Shown: positions 1-10,789 of the stretch, one piece after another
Position numbering within the stretch: position 1 is the first letter of the stretch
How the letters are laid out: each line of letters opens with the position of its first letter
From: Rattus norvegicus
Taxonomy: Eukaryota; Chordata; Mammalia; Rodentia; Muridae
NCBI RefSeq assembly: GCF_036323735.1
Contig: NC_086031.1
Span: 42,008,725 to 42,072,724, forward strand
Length of the DNA stretch: 64,000 nt
Direction: 5' to 3'
The notes under the pieces: model-generated
What the model was told of the DNA's origin: nothing
Database searches by the model: none
Seen by the model: only the letters and a program-made list of their open reading frames with translations
Made by a program: the position numbers and the translations under genes

Positions 1-711
1 CCAGAGAGCACTGGATCCTGCACTCGGGTTACAGGTAGTTGTGAGCCGCCTGGTTTGGGTCACTCTTAGTCACCTGCTATCTCTAGCTGTAGAGCTTATA
101 TACTCTTACCCCAGTGTCAGTGACCTCTGGGTGTTCTAGGAGCTTGGCTCTGCTTGCCACACCACCAGCCAATATCATCAACATACTAGTTCTCTAGTCT
201 AGGGCCTGGCTACTTTATAAAACTAGTTTGTGACTTATAAATGAAAAAGAAACAGAACACCTCTAGTACTAGAGAGTGAAAGGGAAAGGCAAGCTTGGTC
301 AAGGCGCTGTATGGCCATATGGAACTGTCATAGTGAAAAGCCACCAGTTTGTACCATTAGTGCGTCTTATTGACTAAAAAACATCTCTGAAATTAGTGTG
401 TGATGTTCAGTGGTAGCAAAGCCATGTTGCAGTCATTAGCCCAGGTGGTAGCTGTGAAGTTGCTGTCTGAGCCCGTGAGAGCTCAGCCGTGGCTATAATA
501 CCACTGTCACTAAAAGCCACTGGGGATGCATACCAATCTAAGTGAGTCAAAAGAGAAAATAATCCCAAACGGCTTACAGCATTTGGCCAGCTGGCCCACG
601 TACAACTACAGGCTGGCATTTAGTGACCACCACGGCTGTATAGGAACAGGCAATAAGTAAATACAACCTTGCCACCAAGGACTGCGAGTGTAGTCACGGT
701 TCACGCGGTAT

Positions 712-860
712 CTGTATCTGTGCAGAGTGTGTGTATCTGCACCTGAATGCGGGGCTTCCAGGTGTGTGTCACACCCAGCTCTGCGCATGGGTGCTGGGGA
801 TCACACTCAGGGTTCCAGGCTTGCAGGGCAGGCACTTTACCCATCTCTCCAGCTCTGTTC
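712..860 (-). mobile_element. SINE fragment, B3/B4-like
   Basis: Reads on the plus strand as the reverse of a rodent SINE, ending in 'acccatctctccagctctg'. Preceded by degraded dinucleotide sequence. Family assignment from memory. Confidence 0.5.
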
Positions 861-1274
861 AGATGGCCTTGACACTATGTTCCTTGTTTCTTAAAAAAAA
901 AAAAAATGCTGATTGAGGGTAGCTATCTAAAAGCATTCACTGTAAGATAGACAGACTATTGATTTGTTAAAATGGCTGTCGGTTCTGTCAGCCTGATTAC
1001 TGTGACCCGATGGGCCACCCAAATAAAAACAGCTCTCACCCTGTCGATGAGCTCACTGCGGTTGGGCAGGGCAGCATTCGGGTGGTGAGAGCAGTTTATT
1101 GGTTGTGATGCTATAGTGTTGATTCCAGCAGAGAGCCATCTGGTATTTAAGGATGTTTCTGCGGAGGGTGGGTGTTTTAACATAGAAGGTACTTGGGATA
1201 AAGTTTCAATCACAAACTTAGCAATTGCATCGTGTATTAAGGTATATGGTACCTATTTATTTAGTTGGTTAACT

Positions 1275-1490
1275 TTGAAATGGGGCATCATATAGCCCAG
1301 GCTGGCCTCAGATTCAGTATATTCAAGGATGACCTTGAACACAAAATCATCCTGCCTCTTCCTCCTGAGTGCTGGGATGACAGGCTTTTGCCACCACAAA
1401 TGGTTCATACAGGGCTGGGGACTGAACCAGAAGACTCAGGCACGGTAGCTAAGAACTCTATCAACTGAGCACATCCCTGTCCCCCCAGGG
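1275..1490 (-). mobile_element. Composite B1 + ID-like SINE (B4 type)
   Basis: A B1-like block ('agcccaggctggcctcag', 'gagtgctgggatgacagg') is followed by an ID-like block ('gggctggggactgaaccag', 'ctatcaactgagcacatccc'). This is the arrangement of rodent B4 elements. Strongly diverged, so old. Confidence 0.6.
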
Positions 1491-1565
1491 TTATTACCTG
1501 AGCACTAGCAATGGAAGCAGGACATGCCAACCCCTGCCTGAAATGGCAGTCCGTCTTCCCCTCAC

Positions 1566-1724
1566 CTTTCGATGTTTCTTCCTTGTTCCTGGCCAACCGC
1601 TCCACTTCGGGCTGTTCGGAGCACGGTTTTACACAGTGCAGACGAGCTTGATCATTTTTGGAGGTGCTTTTCTGAGACTCCTCTTTCTCCTCTTTGTTGT
1701 TATCCTGTCTATGGTTGAGGCCAG
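1566..1724 (-). CDS. Zranb3: Zranb3 exon 9 of window (linker after NZF finger)
   Basis: 159 bp, entered in phase 1 (2 bases complete a codon) and left in phase 1. The acceptor is TTCCAG at 1725-1730 and the donor is AAAG|GTGAGG at 1561-1566. It encodes 52 full residues of acidic, Lys/Glu/Ser-rich linker containing LNHRQDNNKEEKEESQKSTS, which aligns with the same linker of human ZRANB3 as I recall it. No domain is expected here; it joins the NZF finger to the later substrate-recognition region. The reading frame stays open to a second possible donor at 1497/1498 (CAG|GTAATA). The extra 22 residues have no resemblance to the human protein, so I prefer the donor at 1566. Confidence 0.85.
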
Positions 1725-2504
1725 CTGGAATTACAAAAACACAATAATTTAAATGTAATGGGCATGGATTAAAATGTCACAGCTCAATGTTATTAGAAAA
1801 ATAAAGTTAACAGTGTTTATTCAGACTCATCAAACATTTATCAGGAAGGGACTGTTTGCCTTGCCTCCTGAAGGTTCCCTTCTAAGATGCATGGAGACAC
1901 AAAAACGTAAACAAACAGATAAAGAATGTATGTACAGATGAGGAGAGACCTGGAGCCAAGGAGGGCAGCCAGGAGAGGGTGGAGCCCAGCACGGTAAGAG
2001 TGCACTATTAGATTATTACACCCTGCACAGGCTGACAGGGCCGTGCTCTGAGAGCCCCACCTAAGCTCGGAGCTGCTAATGAGCCTAACACAGGGGCTTA
2101 CACCAATGGATATACTCTGGACGGATTTGGAGAGCAACACAGAGGGTCAGGTAGGAGTAATGATCACAGTCTGACCCCCAGCCCTCAGCCTCCAGCCCCC
2201 AGGTCTCATTATGTAGCCTTGGCTGGCTCAGAACTCACAGAGTTCTACCTCCAAAGAGCTATGATTAAAGGCATATGCAGCCATGCCCAGCTGATGCCCA
2301 TCACTAACGGGTGACCCTCACTGCTCTGTAAGTAAAGATCCCAGATGGCAAGAGTGGAGGAAGCTGCTACTGGGTCTTGAGAAAGCTGCTAATGGCCTTC
2401 GGTGGCAGCAACAGGCCTAGGCATTGGTATATGGATGTATTTGGGAGTTTGACAATTGAGGGGAAGTGAGAAGGACGAGGATACCATTGAGGCTTTTTTT
2501 TAAT

Positions 2505-2690
2505 TTTTAAATTTATTTTAATTTAATGCACATGGGTATTTAACCTGCATGTATGTCTTTGCACCCTGTGTGTACAGGATTCACAGAGGCCAGCAGACGG
2601 TACCAAATCCTCTGGGACCGCAGTTAAGGACTGTTGTGAACAGCCATGCAGGTGCTGGGAATCTGGGTCTTCTTGACGTACAGCCCAGAC
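2505..2690 (-). mobile_element. B3 SINE
   Basis: Plus-strand text such as 'cacagaggccagcagacgg' and 'catgcaggtgctgggaatct' is the reverse of the rodent B3 3' half. A T-rich stretch (2490-2525) corresponds to its A-tail. Confidence 0.65.
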
Positions 2691-2926
2691 AAGCCTACGC
2701 AGTGAAGGTTGACATCTGGTGTCTTCGTCAGTAATTTTCCACTTTATTTTGGTCTCTCATTGAACCCAGAGCTAACTGATTTGGTTTTGCTGGCTAGTCA
2801 GCTGGTAAATTCCAGAAATCTGCCTGTCTCAATGTTCCCAGGGTGGGGATGTATGCTGTGCCTGGTTTTCTATGTGGGTACTAAGATTCAAATTTGGTCT
2901 CCCTGCCCCCCATCACCACCACTAAG

Positions 2927-3030
2927 ACTCGTTTTCTCTCGGAACTTACTCTGTAGACCAGGCTGTCCTAAAACTCAGAGATCTAACTGCCTCTGACTTC
3001 TGAGCACTGAGGTTAAAGGCATGCACCAAG
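2927..3030 (-). mobile_element. B1 SINE fragment
   Basis: Contains 'tactctgtagaccaggctgt' and 'aggttaaaggcatgcacca', the reverse of B1. The 5' end is missing. Confidence 0.7.
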
Positions 3031-3760
3031 TCTCAGACTTGGGCCCTAATGCTCATGCAGCAAGAAGCTGACAATCTCTTCAGCTCTAACAATCCTAGCC
3101 TGGAGCATGTTAACCCTGAGGATCCCACTGGGTGCCAAAGCAGAGGCGTCTCATAGGTTACGCTGGATAAACCACTCTGGCATTCAAGTCAGAGATATAA
3201 AGCTGGGCAACTCCGGCTCCTGGTTGTTCAATATCATTCAGTGTGTCCTATGCCCTATTTACTTCAAGCACCGGAGGCCTGAATTAGCAGCTTTCAGACT
3301 GCGACATCCTATGCGGTTCCTTTAATGTTTGTGGATTCTACTGTTTCTTCAAGAGTTTCAAGAAAGCAACATTAAGATTTTAGTTAGGATTAATAACTGC
3401 CTTTTCATACCTCGGGGGCACAAACAGACCAAGGCATGAGATCGTTATGCCAATTGTAATGATGTAAAGCGAGCACTGTAAAGCTGACTTGCACTGTTCC
3501 TGACTATTCTCCTCTCTTCTCTAAGCGGATGACTTCATGCTCACATGAAGTGGTTTATTTTTTCAAGTTTCTAGGCAGGCTGCTTATCAATCAGAGGTCT
3601 AGAAACTTCATCGTTGCTCCTGGCATCAAAAGGGAAAAAATGAGAACTATCAAACACATAACAAACTGTGATTTTTTTCCTAAGGGAGTCACTTTCTACT
3701 CTTACCGTGAGCTGACCTTACAAGTTGCTTTGTTTTGATTGCTGCAGCCGGGGTCACAGG

Positions 3761-3820
3761 GGGTCGTGTTAACTGTGCGAGGGCATCCGTGGGTCATGTT
3801 AACTGTGCGAGGGCATCCGT
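3761..3820. repeat. 30-bp tandem duplication, two copies
   Basis: The unit gggtc(g/a)tgttaactgtgcga... occurs at 3761-3790 and 3791-3820 with a single difference (g/a at the sixth base). Confidence 0.9.
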
Positions 3821-3972
3821 GCACGGAGTGTGTGGTTCTAGTTTAGTTTCAGAGAACAGGTGCCCACATAACAAACACAGCTACCCAGATGGTCACTTGT
3901 CAATTTTGATACAGTTCTCAGAAGTGAGAGGAAAGACTCAGCTACTGACGCATTTTCCTTCAGATCAACACT

Positions 3973-3983
3973 GAGAGGAGGAG

Positions 3984-4018
<35 letters not shown>

Positions 4019-4031
4019 GGAGGAAGAGGAG

Positions 4032-4072
<41 letters not shown>

Positions 4073-4104
4073 GGAGGAGGAGGAGGAGGAGGAGGAGGAG
4101 GAGG
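3973..4104. repeat. (GGA)n / (GGAAGA)n polypurine tract
   Basis: About 130 bp without a pyrimidine on the plus strand, built of GGA triplets with interspersed GAA. In the Zranb3 pre-mRNA it is a (UCC)n pyrimidine tract inside the intron after the zinc-finger exon, about 740 nt beyond its donor. Every minus-strand frame through it is open, which creates a Leu-rich false ORF. Confidence 0.95.
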
Positions 4105-4839
4105 GACATTGTAACATCAGAGTTCTTGGTTCTATCCTGATTAGAGTCAGTTGTGGGAAGAATGAATATATAGGAGAACCACTGTGGACAACTATACCAT
4201 TGATAAAATAACCTATTTCTACTTTCCAAAATTGTCAAATGTGGCATTCTTTCATTACCATAAAATATTCCCTGAAGTGAAAACAGAATACTAATGATAT
4301 TTTTCTGTTACATTGTATTTACTACTTATATATGTGTTGGCCAAATTCTTTTAATAAGACCTTGAGAAGAGCTTATGAGTTGTCAAGCAAGAAATATGAC
4401 ACAATGTATACTAAGCAGGCCAAGTAGTTACAAAATGATTCAATTTGGATATAAAAATCATCTAATTTCCTTAAAAACAAGAATATCTACTTCTTTTTTA
4501 ACAGCAGGTCTGTGATGGGCAGCACATTTGCTACCATAGCAACAAGGCTTCTCCTGCCCACTGAGCTCACATCCTGCTGACATTATTCAGAAATGCCCAT
4601 TTGTGCCAAGTTAATGCCAAGCCAGTGACACTCAGAATATATATTCTTGACAGAACCAGGAGTCATTGACATTCCACAGGGGATGAATTTACAGTCTTCA
4701 CCTAGTGAAATTCATATTCCATTTTAAGGCCTCAGGCCCTGCTGAGTCACGAGGCACTTTCCTAACAATAGTACCCCAGAGATTGGGTGGTCTTTTGGAG
4801 CCCTCCCTGCCAACCTCCCCTGCACCCCCGTGCACTCAC

Positions 4840-5245
4840 CAGCTCTGCCCTGAGGGCTCTCACACATCTCACAGTACGGAAGGCCTGGGTCATTGAGGAA
4901 TGTGCAGAAGCCACACTGCCACCTCTTCTCAGAAAGGGCTGGGGAGGCCAATGGGGACTTGACCTCATGAACACCGTCGATGGACGTGGCCTTGGCTTGC
5001 AAGGACGGCTTTTCCTCCAGGGCACTGCAGTGGTCCCTGGTGCTCAGGGATTTCAACCTTTTAGTTTCAGGTTCAACCCCATTTTTGTCAGTCGTACCCT
5101 CCTTGGTGGCCATGTTTCTAGGGTCTGAGGCCACTGTGGTCTTCTCCTTGACTGCCTCTGCTGCATCACCGGACGTTTCCAACGGTCTCTTTCTCGGTTT
5201 CGGTAAGAAGAACGATCGAATGTCATGCTGCTTTTCTTTTTCAAA
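4840..5245 (-). CDS. Zranb3: Zranb3 exon 8 of window: PIP box and NZF zinc finger
   Basis: 406 bp, entered in phase 0 and left with one base of a split codon. Acceptor TTTCAG, donor GCTG|GTGAGT (4834-4840). The first residues, FEKEKQHDIRSFF, carry the PCNA-interacting box QHDIRSFF (Q-x-x-I-x-x-F-F), directly followed by a basic patch KPRKRP that could act as a nuclear signal. A low-complexity linker follows, including EPETKRLK, shared with human. Near the end is the NZF finger: W-x-C-x2-C-x3-N-x6-C-x2-C, seen as WQCGFCTFLNDPGLPYCEMC, with all four zinc Cys and the ubiquitin-contacting Thr-Phe pair. In the family this finger binds K63-linked polyubiquitin, and with the PIP box it recruits the enzyme to polyubiquitinated PCNA. 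Both modules look intact. This is the largest exon in the window. Confidence 0.96.
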
Positions 5246-7564
5246 CTGAAATCAGCCAACAGTTATCAAATGAGGGAGCAACTGTTCTTCCTGAATGAAA
5301 GAACTTAGCACTTTCATTAACCAGACGGACTGGAAATGAATCCAATGATAGTACCGCTCTTCACAGACACACATAGCTCAGTGGAGTGAGCACAGTCAGT
5401 ACTGAAGGAGTGTAGCCATGCACGTTCTGTGTGTCTTTGCTTGGCACGTACTGTGTGCTGAGCTCGTCTAACCCTCATGACAGCCCTGTGAAGGAGGCTT
5501 CAGGTGAGGAAACGGAAACATTTTAGAGAAGTTATGAAATAGAACTACACTTTATACACTACCTACCTTAGATGCCCATCTGGTAAAAGAGGGAATTGCG
5601 TATGTAGACATTTAAAGCAAATTAAATATTTGCTTTAAATATTTTAAGTATTTTAAGTCAGTCAGGAACCTAGAAAACTGTTTCCATGGCCAAACTATAA
5701 GCACTCTGTATATAAACTATCACACTCATGCTAAAACGCTATACTGACCAGGAAACACTTTTCAAATAGCATTAAAATATTTATCTGACCACCAAACGCA
5801 CATGCATACACATGAATGTGCACTCCCACATCTATTTCACATACCTACAAACATACAAACACAGAGACACACTGATCAAGTTAGCGAAGTCAGTCAACAG
5901 GTTCTCCAGGGCAGGAGTGAGGATTAAAAAGAAAAAGACAATTAGACAACATTATACCGTGACTCCAGCTAGTTCTGAGGCTGAATTATTCTCCAGTCTG
6001 CTTTTATATCACCTTAGTTACATGCAGAATAATAAGATCAGTTGTGGGTCAGGGAACAAGCAAGGCAATATATAGAATCCTGTAAACACCTTTCTAGGGG
6101 CTGGCCAGGATGCCCAAGACAAAAGGACTGCCACACGTGCCTCCACTGAGCAGGCTCTGAGCTCTGCATTAACTCAAATGTTCTTAATCTGGGCCTATTC
6201 CAGAGTCCTGGCCCAAAATCAGATTCCCCCCTCGAGATTACTTCTTTGTCCTGGGCCCGATGTCAAATTCCCATCTAGTTTCTAGAAGCAAGAGGCCCAA
6301 AAGGCTCTCCACAACACACCACATACAGACACACACACATGAAAAAGGAAAAGTTTTCCTTTGTTTCCGAGGGTTTCATTAGCTTCTAACACTTCACAAT
6401 TACCTACATCTAAATAATCGGCAAGCACATGCCTCGAAATCCCACTCAACACCCAGGATACCTTATTCTGTGTGAATGTTGTTTTTCCTTTTATACATTT
6501 TCATGACTTCTTGGACGATTTCTTCCTTCCCACTTTGTCTTTCCTTATTTTCTGGGATTTCTGCTAGCATAATGCTGGGTCTACCCGCTATATCTTACTA
6601 GGCTCATATTTTCCTTTCGTCTTTTGCCCTCAAGAATACTAAGCTCTCCTCTGCTTAGCCTCCCCCTTTGGTACAGAATTACTTTCATTTGGCAGTCATG
6701 GGTATATCTATAAACATCACATTTATTGATCTACTACATATATGCACGATGTGTATCTGTGTGGACACTTGGGGGCCACAGCACATGTGTGGAGGGAATA
6801 CGAGGTTAGCTGGAAGATCAAAAGAACGGAGAGAAGGAAGTATTCTTAGATGCATGAGGACCAGTGGGCTGGAGTAAGTTTGAGGAGCGGTGGGAAGGAG
6901 GAGAGGGAAGATGGATAAATAAATGAAGGACAATATGAACGGAGGACAGCTGATCTGGACATCCAGGAACCACCCACGGGCAGGTGGACAGACAACAGGA
7001 ACAGATGTCCAGCCACACGGAGGCAGTTTGAGAAGGGAAGAGACAGTGAAACAAAGACAGGAGAGCATTAAGGATGAATGAAGGAGAGAAGCCAGACCAA
7101 CTCATGTGGTAGAGAGGGGAAGACTGAACCTGCCATGATTTCAGCTGGGGGTTGAGGTTCTTCAATTCTGGGCTGTTTTCTTGGGCTGCTTTTGCTTTTT
7201 ATATCTTTTCTTTCTGAACATTTTTATCTTTTGTTCTGGGTGGTCTCCACCTTATCTTTTCTTTCCTTGTTAAATAATAAAACTCTAGCTTCTGGCACTG
7301 TCTGCTGATTTTTCCCTTTATTTTTTTCATAGATATAATCATTTCTTTTACTTTTCTGAGCTATCAAGGACACTCCTGCTTTGTTTTTGTTTTTCTGTTT
7401 TCTTCAGGTCACTGTTTGCTGTATTGATGGCCGTTTCTTGGCATAAAGAATTTAGCTTTGCACAATGCTGGTGGCCTTTCACTACCACAACACTGAAGCC
7501 CTCTTCCTAAAAGAATCCCACACAGGGCCTACGGTAAAGATTCTCTTAATTATGCTATTGCTAA

Positions 7565-7738
7565 AAATATTTTAATTTCATTTATTACTTTGCACATGTG
7601 TGCACGCATGCAGGTGCATATATGTATGCGTGCGTATGTGGGAGGTCAGAGGGCAGTGTCAATGGTTCTCTCCTACCCTGTGCTTTCCCATGAGGCTTGG
7701 CAGCAGGGTTCCTGATCCACTGAACTATTGCCAGCCCT
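7565..7738 (-). mobile_element. B3-like SINE
   Basis: A GT-rich stretch ('gtgtgcacgcatgcaggtgc') is followed by 'gaggtcagagggcagtgtc' and 'tgatccactgaactattgcc', the reverse of a diverged B3. Confidence 0.55.
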
Positions 7739-7964
7739 AATTAAATGATTAGTGCCTCTGTTCACATTTAGGAAGTTACACAATGACACAGGGGTGGTGA
7801 CCAGCGAGCAGATCAAACACCAGTGATAGAGATCTTACATGAACTTAAGTCTTCCCTTCCACCTGTTTCTGGTTTAGTGAGATAGCCCTTGAATGCCTCT
7901 CTTCTTAGATAAGCAGTTTACAACTTCTTTTTTGAATGAAAGGCAACTAAAGCATATGTCAGCC

Positions 7965-8640
7965 TGACGGCTCTTCTTGGTTGTCGACGACATCTGGAAC
8001 TAACTGAAATCCAAAATGGAAGGCATACCTGTGAGGGAGTTTTGCTTAATTTGAAGTAGGAAGATCCACTTCTAATCTGGATCTCTGAGGTAGGAGAACT
8101 TGCCTTTACTTCAGATCTTTTTTTTTTTTTTTTTTTTTTTTTTTGGTTCTTTTTTTTCCGGAGCTGGGGACCGAACCCAGGGCCTTGCGCTCCCTAGGTA
8201 AGCGCTCTACCACTGAGCTAAATCCCCAGCCCCTACTTCAGATCTTTTGAGAGGAGAGAAGACATGCCTTCAATCCAGACCTTGAAGTGGGAAGACAGAC
8301 CTTTAATCCAAATCTTATCTGGGCCTCGTCTTCTGCTGGAAGCCTATGTAAGAACTTGGAAGGAAGACTTTGCTCTTTGCCTGCCTGCTCTCGCCTTGCT
8401 AGCAAGTCCATTCCTTCACTGGCATGGGAGCCTACGTCTTGGGGTTTCAGGGTATACCTAAGACCTGGTGAGACGTCTGGCCTCGTGGATTCTTGGACTT
8501 TCCTTTCATAGCCAGCCATTGTTGCATTATCTTGACCACCGCCTATCATCATTCTAATCAATCTCCTTTCTATATAGATATTCGTTCTATAAGTTGTTAG
8601 CAAGCCCTGACCAGTACAGTCAGTATAGTTATATATGAAA
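7965..8640 (+). mobile_element. Rodent interspersed repeat (LTR-like), interrupted by an ID element
   Basis: Blocks such as 'caagtccattccttcactgg', 'tggattcttggactttcctt' and 'tagccagccattgttgcatt' belong to a rodent repeat I recognise by wording but cannot name with certainty. The insertion at 8121-8233 splits it. A 141-residue minus-strand ORF here is a by-product of the repeat. Confidence 0.5.
8121..8233 (-). mobile_element. ID SINE (BC1-derived) with TSD
   Basis: The reverse-strand body has the RNA polymerase III A box (TAGCTCAGTGGTAGAG) and B box (GGTTCGGTCCC). Tail: poly(T) on the plus strand with the GAACC interruption typical of rat ID tails. Target-site duplication TACTTCAGATCTTT at 8107-8120 and 8234-8247, perfect over 14 bp. 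Confidence 0.95.
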
Positions 8641-9034
8641 TGCACATTAGTGAGCCAACACATACAGACATTCAGTTGTGTTTAATGATCCAGAGTCTTT
8701 TGACAGAATCTCTGTGTTTTAGTGCATTGTCATCATTGTATGGTCGTCTGTGGAGGCCTGAGATGTCTTTCCATCACTTTCCACCTTACAAGTGGAAGCA
8801 AGGTCTCTTACTGAGACCAGTGCTCACTGCAGTGGCTAGTCGGGCTGGCTAGCCTATCCAGATGAGCCACGTCTCTGCCTTTGTGCTGGGATGATAGGTG
8901 AGTTACCGTGTGCACCTGGCTCTTAGTGGCTTCTGGATACCTAAGCTCTAGTCCTCCTCTAGTCTACATTTCAAAAAAAATGACTCTCCTTCTTAGCTCA
9001 ACATCTCCCTCCCACCAAAAAAGTGTATAGGACT

Positions 9035-9126
9035 CCCCCCGCCCCCCACCGGGAGCTGGGGACCGAACCCAGGGCTTTGCGCTCCCTAGGCAAGCGCTCT
9101 ACCGCTGAGCTAAATCCCCAACCCCA
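9035..9126 (-). mobile_element. ID SINE with G-rich instead of A-rich tail
   Basis: The complete ID body is flanked by a perfect 11-bp duplication TGTATAGGACT (9024-9034 and 9127-9137). Between the duplication and the body, where poly(T) is expected on the plus strand, the sequence is ccccccgccccccaccgg. In element sense the tail is therefore G-rich. Confidence 0.93.
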
Positions 9127-9259
9127 TGTATAGGACTTCTTAAAACGAAAGCAATCTTCCCAACAAAATCCCTTAAAGAAATCTTCCCACAATGAATTCT
9201 TAGACCTTCAAGTATAGCAGTCCTCCCTAAGTAAGCAACTGACTTAAGCTATTTTTTAA

Positions 9260-9261
<2 letters not shown>

Positions 9262-9301
<40 letters not shown>
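9262..9301. repeat. Poly(T) run of 40
   Basis: Uninterrupted T from 9262 to 9301. No SINE body is recognisable on either side, so it may be an expanded tail of a decayed element. Confidence 0.9.
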
Positions 9302-9304
<3 letters not shown>

Positions 9305-10789
9305 TTTGGGAAAAAGCAGCATTTGAGAAATCCTCATTTTGCGCTAGAGGGAACGGAGAGGGATGCTCAGTGGTGAGAGACTGAGGTTGGACACGGGTCA
9401 GCCTCTGCCATGCTGGAGATCACTAACAGTGTTTGGTAGTGAGGAGGCGACTCCAGTGTGTGTGCTGGTCTGAAACCGCGTGCCACGGGGAATTACAGAC
9501 TGAGATTTCAGCAAATCAAGTCCAGGAAGGAGGAAGTAGCTGGAAATAAATCATGGCAATAATTTCTCAAACCAAAGGATATGCCAAGAATATAATTCTT
9601 GCAAACTGTGATTACTGAGACTCTAACTAATTTTATGAGGATGGTTGAGTTGGATAATGAGGAAGTCTGTCAGAGGTAATGAAACTTACAAGTGAGTATC
9701 TGGCTGAGGCTGCAAGAGGCTGGATGGGCTGGCAGGAATGGAACTTTCCTTTACACTCATCAGTTAGAAACCCGATTCCTAGCATCAGTTGAACTTTCTG
9801 ATTAGAGCCTCTGGGCAGCTGAGGAGGAAGTTACTGACTGAAGGGCTCTTATGACACAGAGCAGCTCTGACTGGCAGGAAAGCAAGACAGAGAATCTCTG
9901 TGATATATCCTAGAGGTAATTATATATGCTGGTTGGGAACAGAGAAGGGTTAGTGATCTATGTTCTTGAAAGCCACAGGCAGCCTCTAAGCCTCTGTGAC
10001 TGACCGGACACACTTGTTTGAACCGTGCGTGCATTCTGTGGGAGGTGGTCTTTATTTCCTCCATGGTCTCAAAGGAACTCAGGACCCGACTCAGGTGAAG
10101 TCATGGGAACACTGTATCTACAGACGCACTTACGGTGTTACTGGCCCCATTTCTCTCACTACGCTGAAGTGGGTAAAGACAGATTGAGTGTTCGCATGTG
10201 AAAAAGCACACTAGTAGTAAAGGAAACACATATGAGCGTGTGCCTCTGTGTGTGGTATTTGTGTGTGTGTGTGTGCGTGCATGCATGTGTGTGCACACGG
10301 GAGTGATGCTCAGGACTGTATAGGAAGACCGAAGGACACTAGGTATCCTGTTCTACTTCCCTCTGATTCCCTTGAGCTAAGACATCTCATCTCACTAAAC
10401 TTAGAACTCACCAGTTTTCGGAAGGGACTGGTAGGCAGCCCTTTAAGTAGGGGCTGTGGACCTGACTTCTGGGCTTCAAGTTTGCACATGTGCTCTCACC
10501 CACTGAGCCATCATCCTACCCCAAGGGAATTAAGTATGAATGTGGGGTGGCGAGCTGTGAAAGGTGCCCTGATTCCTGGTCAAGACAGGTCGAATGCCTG
10601 GGGACCCTAAAAGGGATGGCAGGTGCATTCCCAGCCTCCCAGATCAGGACCTCACTAACTGCAGCCCCCGACAAAGTCAGTAGAGAGGTTTGAGACAGAT
10701 CAGTCACAGAGGACAATGCCCCAAACCCCTCCTCCACAGGTGAGGACTTGACCACAGGTCACGTAGGCTCAAGACAAATGAATCTTAGA

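Larger units (their letters stand above)
1..1565 (-). other. Zranb3 intron downstream of exon 9 (incomplete)
   Basis: No further Zranb3 coding sequence was recognised here. Minus-strand SINE pieces lie at about 712-860 and 1275-1490. The next exon should lie beyond the left edge. The rest is unremarkable unique sequence. Confidence 0.7.
1725..4839 (-). other. Zranb3 intron, exon 8 to exon 9 (3115 bp)
   Basis: Holds B3 and B1 SINE pieces (2505-2690, 2927-3030), a 30-bp tandem duplication (3761-3820) and the GGA tract (3973-4104). The remainder is AT-rich unique sequence without recognisable coding potential. Confidence 0.75.

Noticed and set aside
3960..4247. 95-residue Leu-rich minus-strand ORF
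   Set aside because: It is the translation of the GGA triplet tract read on the other strand.
4724..4839. Continuation of the zinc-finger ORF beyond the exon 8 donor
   Set aside because: The residues after GRAG do not resemble ZRANB3, and a strong GTGAGT donor lies at the point where similarity ends.
8238..8663. 141-residue minus-strand ORF
   Set aside because: It runs through a rodent interspersed repeat and ends at an ID insertion. No domain.
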